From: Thermoplasmata archaeon
GTDB lineage: Archaea; Thermoplasmatota; Thermoplasmata; Halarchaeoplasmatales; Halarchaeoplasmataceae
DNA: 11,015 nucleotides
Reading direction: 5' to 3'
Assembly (NCBI GenBank): GCA_019594305.1
Contig: JAFDTZ010000073.1
Coordinates: 1 to 11,015, forward strand
In this document: positions 5,703 through 11,015 of the stretch, piece by piece
Layout of the letters: each line of letters starts with the position of its first letter
Numbering within the stretch: the stretch's first letter is position 1
The notes under the pieces: generated by a model
What the model saw: only the letters and a program-made list of their open reading frames with translations
Told to the model about the DNA's origin: nothing
The model's database searches: none
Position numbers and translations under genes: made by a program

Positions 5703-8700
5703 TTAGAACTCATCGTCGAACAAATCTTCTTCAAATTCTTCTTCTTCGAAGGGTTCCTCTTCGAAGTCATTGTCCGTAGATGTGCCTTTGTCCTTGGTCA
5801 TGACCGCATACATTATGACAAGTATTAACGCTATGATAGCCATGAATATACCTACCAAGGCCATGTTGGTTGCCGTGCTGATATCAGATTCCTGGTCGTC
5901 ATCGGTCTGCTGCTGTTCAGCTCTGAATGTATTTATTTCTGTGTTCAGTTGTTCGAGATCGTACCGAATCGTTCTAGTGGAATTTTCCAGCTCAGCCATT
6001 TCAGCACTTAAGTTGGCTATCCTGCTATCTATCTCGTCGATAAGTTCTGCTCTATTGTTGGCGATGGCTTCTTCGAGGGCGCTGATCTCTGTGTTCAGCC
6101 TACTTTCCAGCGAACTAAGATCGGAGTTCAAATCGTCTATACGTCCGTCTAATACGCTAATTTCATCCTCGAATGTTTCCATCATATCCACAAGATCATC
6201 CCTAATATCGTCTATATCTGACCAGATGTTGGTAATCTCTGTATGTATGGCATTTACCTCAGATTGTAGTGCATTTATATCCGACCGCAGTACGCTTACG
6301 TCTAGCTGTAGATCACCAATAGCGTCGTAGAGGGCTGGTATGTCGGGCATGTACAATGCATAAACTGTTGTTCCTGCCTCATTTCCCACTAAGTCTCTAG
6401 CGGTTACATGGAACAAATTCAGTCCGTCGTCTAAAATTGCATGGTACTCGAATTCACCTGTAGTTTCGTTTACGTCAACAGTGTGTCCGTTTATGTCTAC
6501 AAATGCCGTGGGTTCTGTAACACCTTCTATAACGAATACTTCATCGAAGGTTATACCGCCGCTTTCGCTGGTTATCTCAAGTGGTGGTGGTGTTGTATCG
6601 ATGGTGAACGTCACGGAATCGGATATTGGATCACCTGTGCCGTAAGCTTCGATAGTTACTGTGTAAACACCGTCTGGTAGGTTGATGAGATTATGGTTTT
6701 GCTCGAGCTTGTATATCGGAGGTTCAGAATTGACGTACAGATGATAGAAATCAATGTCACCCGTACTGATCCATTGTATAGAAACACCGTCGGTATCGAT
6801 CACATCACCATCTTCTGGAGATATGATAGACACATTGATATCAGTGGTTATCGGCTCCTGCACGGGTGGCATAGGCGGATCATCTATTTCTCCATGTATG
6901 TCCACGCTACGTATTCTGTACCACCATGCGATGTTGTCATAATTACCCGCATATTGGTCAACGAATGAATATTCGGCTGATCCGTCTGCTACGATAGTGT
7001 TTATATTATCCCAACCGCCGGTTCCGGTATAAGAACGTTGTACAACATAATGATCTACGCTGTTTCTTCCGACTCCGTCGTCAACACTTCTATCCCAGGT
7101 TATACGGTTATGGTCGTCACCTTCGCCATGGTCAATGTAAGTCCTTATTTCGCCGACTCTATGCCAATAGTCATCAGATGTCGCCTCATTCCTGAATCCC
7201 ATATAATTTGACGGATCAGTGTATACATCGCATATTGTCATTCCGATAAAGACTTCATTTAGATACATTGTGAAGGTTCCGTCTTCTTCTCTTTCTATAG
7301 CTAAGGTATTCCAGTCGGTGTCAGCTTCCCAGTTAGCAGATATTAAAGCGTTAGTTGGTGGAGTTCCGTCATCTAGTCGCCATAGATTGATTTGAGGTAC
7401 ATATCCATATTGTTCGCTGAGTTCGCCTGTAACTATTATGTAATATCCATTTAAGTTACCACCGGGATCTGCTATATCTTGTATAAAGAAGAACCTCATG
7501 ACTTGGAATGCGTTTCCAACCATGTCCACACGTGAAAATTGGAAATCCCATTCCCATCTACCATATCCGTCGGTTTCATATGGCGTGGATATACTACCTT
7601 TGCCTTCCAGCCAGAAGTACCCGTCTTCCTGTTCAACTGCCCAATCTCCGGAGTATTCTGTCCATTCAGGATTGGACGTGTAATCTCCATCTTGGAAGTC
7701 GTCAACCACTTCCTCGGTTACTCCGAGGTAGTGTTCAACACCGAGATTATTCGGGGATGCCGGAGGTGTGCCAAAGATATCTAATATTCCACTAGTATGC
7801 TTACGGGTTAAACCGGTGTCGTCGTAAACTATAGCTCTTACACGAGCTGTATTTGCAGGTTGATCGTCCACTTGCCAAAGGAATGATCCATCATCTGGTA
7901 TCCCTAGAGCTATGTCGTTCCAGCTGATGCCTTCGTCGAGCGTGTACATCAGGTCTACCGTGTCTATGGGGTTGTCTCCTTCTACGCTGTCCCAGGTTAT
8001 TGTGACCCAATCATCATAGGTCCATTCCTCACCGCCTACGGGGTAGGTCAATTCTAATTCCGGCCTTCCCACGGGATCTATAGCATTGCTCATGAATAGT
8101 GCGTAATCTTGGTTCGCATCACCGTCGTTGTTAGCGTCCTCGGGTACGTTCGTACCGATAACACGTACGGTGTATTCACCAGACACAAAGTCATCAGGAT
8201 GGATGTACACGTTCAGTACATTGTTCACATCGTCCCATCCGTCCTCGTTCATATCGAAGATGGGCATCGAAACGGTATTAGGTGCGGTGAAGGAACTAGC
8301 ACTGTTGTTGTTCTCATCCATAGGGAAGGCGTTACCGCGATAATACGTTTCTCCGTCTGGTGCAATAATCTCTAGGTCAAGGTTGTTCTTTAGAGTCCAC
8401 TCATCGCCGTGAAGTGCATACATATCCGTCCATGCCAAGGAAATCTTCAATGGGACTAAATCATCATCCCATGATATGGTGTATTCGTGAACTTCACCGG
8501 TCTCTATCAACTCAATCTCGTCGACCAGCATGAAATCTGCTCTTGCATCCATCAATGCAGGTAAGAACACCATGCCCCAGCCTTCGTCTCGGTTGGGTAT
8601 GGGCCCGGTGTTTCCATTTTCATCGTCCATATCATATGCGGAATTTATCAACATGGCCTTGACCATAGCCGGGCTAGGTCTTATACCATAGATATCTTCA

Positions 8701-10397
8701 TACCATTCGACTATTAATGCCGCCGCACCTGCCACCGCAGGATTAGACATGGAGGTGCCGCCCATCGTTGCATAACCACCGTCTGGCATTGTAGACATAA
8801 TTCCTTGTCCGGGAGCCATAACATCCGGTTTCACACGATTGTCGATCGTCCAACCTCGTGAGCTGAACCCTACCACATTATCGGGATTGAAAACACCCGC
8901 GTCTAGATTGTAATTCTGTGTAGCTCCTATCGATATGACGTTCTTTCCCGTTGCCGGAGATCCGATAGTGGTATCACCTGGGCCATCATTACCGGCCGAT
9001 GTGGTGATTACCATGGGCTCGTTTTCTGCTGTATTATTGTTAGCATCCCTAACAGCCATGTCGTACTCTGATGAAGATTGTGTATATCTACCGTTTCCGG
9101 AGCCACCCCACGAATTGGAATGAACATAAGCGTTGGCGTATTGCTTAGGTATTTGAACTATCTCGTAATACTGGTTACCCATTATGGGTGCTCCTGCATC
9201 AGAGAATATCTTAACAGCAAATATATCAGACTCATGGGCCAAACCTTGTGCTTTGTAATATGGGGCAAAGTCCATCGTTTCTCTAGTTCCGCCAAAAGTA
9301 TTACCTGCGGCTGAACCTGTTACGTGAGTACCATGACCGTGTCCATCAGCCCAATAGCTTGGGTCATCTCCAAAACCATAGCCGCCGATGACACGACCTG
9401 TGAAGTCAATGTGCCCTGCATTGCCCACGGTACCATCGCCTAATCCGGTATCCGCTAGGGCAATGACAACGCCCTCACCTGATAAACCTAGATATTGGTT
9501 GACGTGGGATCCGAATCTCAATCCATATTGCCTGTAAGGTGTGTTAGGGTTGTCATCGTTGTCCAGCATCCAACACCCGCCGCCGATTATCTGGGTTGCC
9601 ATCTCATCATGCAGTTGTGGTTCAATGTAGTTACTTATGTAGTATACGTCGTTGAGATTAGCGATGTCAACTAAAGATTCCACATCTTCGGCATATAATA
9701 GAATCGCACTACCGAAGGGTCTTTGGTTGTAGATAAGTATAGTAGCTTTCTCATCGATGGCTGAAATAGTGTTTTCTCCCGAATCAGATAGAAGAATCAT
9801 TTCAACCAATCCGGGTTGGATGTCTCCAGCCAACTTGAATCCCGGTTGATATATACCTACCCAATCAACGAAGTACAGATCCTCTACTTCGGCTGCGAGA
9901 TCAGGTGTCATGCGAACCTCATATGCATAGTTCGGCACGTAGTTGATCACCTCAACCCCCATTTCAAGCATAGATTGTCTCCAGCTCGAGTGAACTGGCC
10001 CTAGTGTATGAACTAGGTAAATGCCTGAGGTTCCAGGTTCGTATTCATCTATTAACAGCTCATCAGGGAAGTCAGGATATCCTTCGTTTATATCGAAGGT
10101 GTATTCCTTTACTGAAAGTACAGTTCTATTTGGAATGTCCTGAACTGAGAACCCTGTATTGATGAGCTCATCTCGTTCGTTCTCACTTATCGAAACCAGA
10201 ACACGGTTTGGATATATCTGAATTATATCTTGTACAACCGAGTCTATTCGATTAAGATCTTCTTGCGTTTCAAAGGATACTAGCATTATCCCTTTTTCTG
10301 CTTCTCCGCTGACAAGCATTACTACTGATGAGGCCGAGATTATCAGTAGCACCGCCAGAAATAAGGATAGCAGTTTCGTGTTTTCTTTTATCTTCAT
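5703..10397 (-). CDS. Cell-surface S8 (subtilisin-family, KP-43-like) serine protease with stalk and membrane anchor
   Basis: A 1564-residue type I membrane protein. Order: signal peptide (1-31); pro-region (about 37-290) with a GPVHSSWRQSMLEMGVEV block; S8 domain (about 300-615) with catalytic Asp316 (ALADTG), His355 (GHGTHVTG) and Ser549 (GGTSMSNPAVAG), and oxyanion Asn470 (SAGNDGPG); jelly-roll domain (about 630-772, PLKISLAWTD, NNLDLEIIAPDG) as in Bacillus KP-43; a GGEEW Ig-like domain (780-875); a ConA-like beta sandwich (about 895-1090); an Fn3-like domain (about 1093-1175); two Ig-like domains (about 1187-1268 and 1272-1348, the second like glucodextranase domain B); a heptad coiled coil (about 1355-1497); a membrane helix (about 1511-1534); and an acidic cytoplasmic tail (1535-1564). 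Module borders and names are by eye. The protease should face outward and degrade external protein. DxNxDG loops at 715-720 and 754-759 suggest calcium binding. ATG 10397 has GAGGGA six bases upstream. All four catalytic residues are present, so it is probably active. The gene appears monocistronic. Confidence 0.92.
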   Translation of the reverse strand: MKIKENTKLLSLFLAVLLIISASSVVMLVSGEAEKGIMLVSFETQEDLNRIDSVVQDIIQIYPNRVLVSISENERDELINTGFSVQDIPNRTVLSVKEYTFDINEGYPDFPDELLIDEYEPGTSGIYLVHTLGPVHSSWRQSMLEMGVEVINYVPNYAYEVRMTPDLAAEVEDLYFVDWVGIYQPGFKLAGDIQPGLVEMILLSDSGENTISAIDEKATILIYNQRPFGSAILLYAEDVESLVDIANLNDVYYISNYIEPQLHDEMATQIIGGGCWMLDNDDNPNTPYRQYGLRFGSHVNQYLGLSGEGVVIALADTGLGDGTVGNAGHIDFTGRVIGGYGFGDDPSYWADGHGHGTHVTGSAAGNTFGGTRETMDFAPYYKAQGLAHESDIFAVKIFSDAGAPIMGNQYYEIVQIPKQYANAYVHSNSWGGSGNGRYTQSSSEYDMAVRDANNNTAENEPMVITTSAGNDGPGDTTIGSPATGKNVISIGATQNYNLDAGVFNPDNVVGFSSRGWTIDNRVKPDVMAPGQGIMSTMPDGGYATMGGTSMSNPAVAGAAALIVEWYEDIYGIRPSPAMVKAMLINSAYDMDDENGNTGPIPNRDEGWGMVFLPALMDARADFMLVDEIELIETGEVHEYTISWDDDLVPLKISLAWTDMYALHGDEWTLKNNLDLEIIAPDGETYYRGNAFPMDENNNSASSFTAPNTVSMPIFDMNEDGWDDVNNVLNVYIHPDDFVSGEYTVRVIGTNVPEDANNDGDANQDYALFMSNAIDPVGRPELELTYPVGGEEWTYDDWVTITWDSVEGDNPIDTVDLMYTLDEGISWNDIALGIPDDGSFLWQVDDQPANTARVRAIVYDDTGLTRKHTSGILDIFGTPPASPNNLGVEHYLGVTEEVVDDFQDGDYTSNPEWTEYSGDWAVEQEDGYFWLEGKGSISTPYETDGYGRWEWDFQFSRVDMVGNAFQVMRFFFIQDIADPGGNLNGYYIIVTGELSEQYGYVPQINLWRLDDGTPPTNALISANWEADTDWNTLAIEREEDGTFTMYLNEVFIGMTICDVYTDPSNYMGFRNEATSDDYWHRVGEIRTYIDHGEGDDHNRITWDRSVDDGVGRNSVDHYVVQRSYTGTGGWDNINTIVADGSAEYSFVDQYAGNYDNIAWWYRIRSVDIHGEIDDPPMPPVQEPITTDINVSIISPEDGDVIDTDGVSIQWISTGDIDFYHLYVNSEPPIYKLEQNHNLINLPDGVYTVTIEAYGTGDPISDSVTFTIDTTPPPLEITSESGGITFDEVFVIEGVTEPTAFVDINGHTVDVNETTGEFEYHAILDDGLNLFHVTARDLVGNEAGTTVYALYMPDIPALYDAIGDLQLDVSVLRSDINALQSEVNAIHTEITNIWSDIDDIRDDLVDMMETFEDEISVLDGRIDDLNSDLSSLESRLNTEISALEEAIANNRAELIDEIDSRIANLSAEMAELENSTRTIRYDLEQLNTEINTFRAEQQQTDDDQESDISTATNMALVGIFMAIIALILVIMYAVMTKDKGTSTDNDFEEEPFEEEEFEEDLFDDEF

Positions 10398-10403
10398 GTT
10401 TAT

Positions 10404-10409
10404 TCCCTC
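10404..10409 (-). promoter_or_regulatory. Ribosome binding site of the protease gene
   Basis: Minus-strand GAGGGA six bases before the ATG supports the chosen start, which is followed directly by a good signal peptide. Confidence 0.6.
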
Positions 10410-10446
10410 TTGTATTGAGTTTCTCCAGAATCAATCACATCAGGCA

Positions 10447-10459
10447 TATTTAATATTTA
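10447..10459 (-). promoter_or_regulatory. Archaeal TATA box of the protease gene
   Basis: The minus strand reads taaatattaaat here. A start about 26 bases downstream falls near 10426, leaving a leader of about 29 bases that contains the GAGGGA site. This gives the protease its own promoter, separate from the transporter gene upstream. Confidence 0.5.
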
Positions 10460-10510
10460 CGGATAGCACCGTTCATGCGAAATGGATTTTTTACACATTT
10501 ACAAAATTCA

Positions 10511-10528
10511 ATGAAATTATTATTTCAT
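10511..10528. repeat. Short perfect inverted repeat after the transporter gene
   Basis: ATGAAAT (10511-10517) and ATTTCAT (10522-10528) flank the four bases TATT. It begins five bases after the transporter stop on the minus strand, so it may help end or stabilise that mRNA. It could also be an operator upstream of the protease promoter, about 52 bases away. AT-rich and short, so chance is possible. Confidence 0.4.
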
Positions 10529-10532
10529 ATAC

Positions 10533-11015
10533 TCAATAGTGCCCTAATAAACCCTTTTTCTTAGCTACCTTCTCTAGGTATCCGAATATCATGTATCCTA
10601 CGGCAAAGTATGCAAGGGAGTTGATAACAAGTATCAACACCGACCAAGGGGAAAGTGAAAGGAACGGCGTTCCAGAAACCATCACATTGTTTATAAGAGC
10701 ACTGCCCCAGGACACGGGTAGTATGTACAATATTATGTGTTCATCCATAGCTGCCGGCATCATTAGCAGTACGATAAAAAGAAATTGAAATACATTCAAT
10801 GTTGCCTGTACCTTTTTAAAGATCAAAGCTAGACCGCCCATGATGTAACCGATCCCGGAAATAGAAAGCAAGGTTAAAAATAAAAGTATCATCACTCCAG
10901 GGTCCATATTAAGATAATGACCTGTGCCCACCATCATCGCAATTAAAAAAGTGCCGACTAAAACAATATTAACAAAAAAGGATGCGAGTACACGGTAACC
11001 GGAGATACGCCCGAA
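10533..11015 (-). CDS. ABC-2-type transporter permease, C-terminal part (cut by window edge)
   Basis: The reading frame stays open to the last base of the window, so at least 160 residues are present and the start lies outside. The ATG at 10937 is internal. Visible membrane segments: a helix in SFFVNIVLVGTFLIAMMV, then MILLFLTLLSISGIGYIMGG followed by the short linker LIFKKVQ, then VFQFLFIVLLMMPA, and a last helix VLILVINSLAYFAVGYMIF before a positively charged tail ending KKKGLLGHY. The ILPVSWGSALI segment between the last helices is typical of ABC-2 permeases, the membrane subunits of ATP-driven exporters in drug, polysaccharide or lipid export. Its ATPase partner is presumably upstream, beyond the window. 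Substrate unknown. The protease gene follows on the same strand after 135 bases but seems to have its own promoter. Confidence 0.75.
   Translation of the reverse strand, partial: FGRISGYRVLASFFVNIVLVGTFLIAMMVGTGHYLNMDPGVMILLFLTLLSISGIGYIMGGLALIFKKVQATLNVFQFLFIVLLMMPAAMDEHIILYILPVSWGSALINNVMVSGTPFLSLSPWSVLILVINSLAYFAVGYMIFGYLEKVAKKKGLLGHY

Noticed and set aside
5770..6330. A 186-codon plus-strand frame opposite the protease stalk
   Set aside because: It is the antisense shadow of the coiled-coil repeats; its Ser-rich composition follows from the minus-strand Asp/Glu/Leu codons.
10398..10532. Protease and transporter permease as one operon
   Set aside because: A gap of 135 bases with a TATA box, a Shine-Dalgarno site for the protease, and an inverted repeat after the permease argue for separate transcripts.

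Overview
The window looks archaeal, most likely a mesophilic or moderately thermophilic Thermoplasmatota-type lineage. The sequence evidence is TATA/BRE-like promoters about 26 bases before starts (one apparently giving a leaderless mRNA), GGTGA-type Shine-Dalgarno sites inside operons, bare T-tract terminators, and a very large secreted S8 protease with a C-terminal membrane anchor. The phylum is an inference from gene style, not from a marker gene.

Left edge (1-349): the first 23 bases, read on the minus strand, match the 5' end of an archaeal tRNA-Val that runs out of the window. It overlaps a small cluster of palindromic repeats (9-118). Two 22-base units share constant flanks but have different inner stems that still pair. 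The rest is an AT-rich divergent intergenic region ending in the promoter of the first operon.

Central plus-strand block (350-5541): two adjacent transcription units. The first encodes both subunits of a family I (glutaconate-type) CoA-transferase, with the catalytic Glu and the GSGGAND loop visible in the beta subunit, then a 123-residue protein with a possible Roadblock/LC7-like fold. A T-tract terminator and a new promoter follow. The second encodes a short-chain/butyryl-CoA-type acyl-CoA dehydrogenase and the two subunits of its electron carrier, in the order acd-etfB-etfA. Together these could activate an organic acid to its CoA thioester and oxidise it to the enoyl-CoA, with electrons passed to ETF, or run the reductive direction as in butyrate-forming anaerobes. 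The substrate and direction cannot be read from the sequence.

Right minus-strand block (5703-11015): a 1564-residue, KP-43-like subtilisin-family protease. Its order is signal peptide, N-terminal pro-region, catalytic domain, jelly-roll domain, several Ig/Fn3/ConA-like modules, a coiled-coil stalk of about 145 residues, one membrane helix, and a short acidic tail with Phe about every fifth residue. It should stand on the outer face of the cell membrane. Upstream of it, on the same strand, is the C-terminal part of an ABC-2-type transporter permease cut by the window edge. A protein-degrading, acid-fermenting lifestyle would link the two halves, but that is inference.
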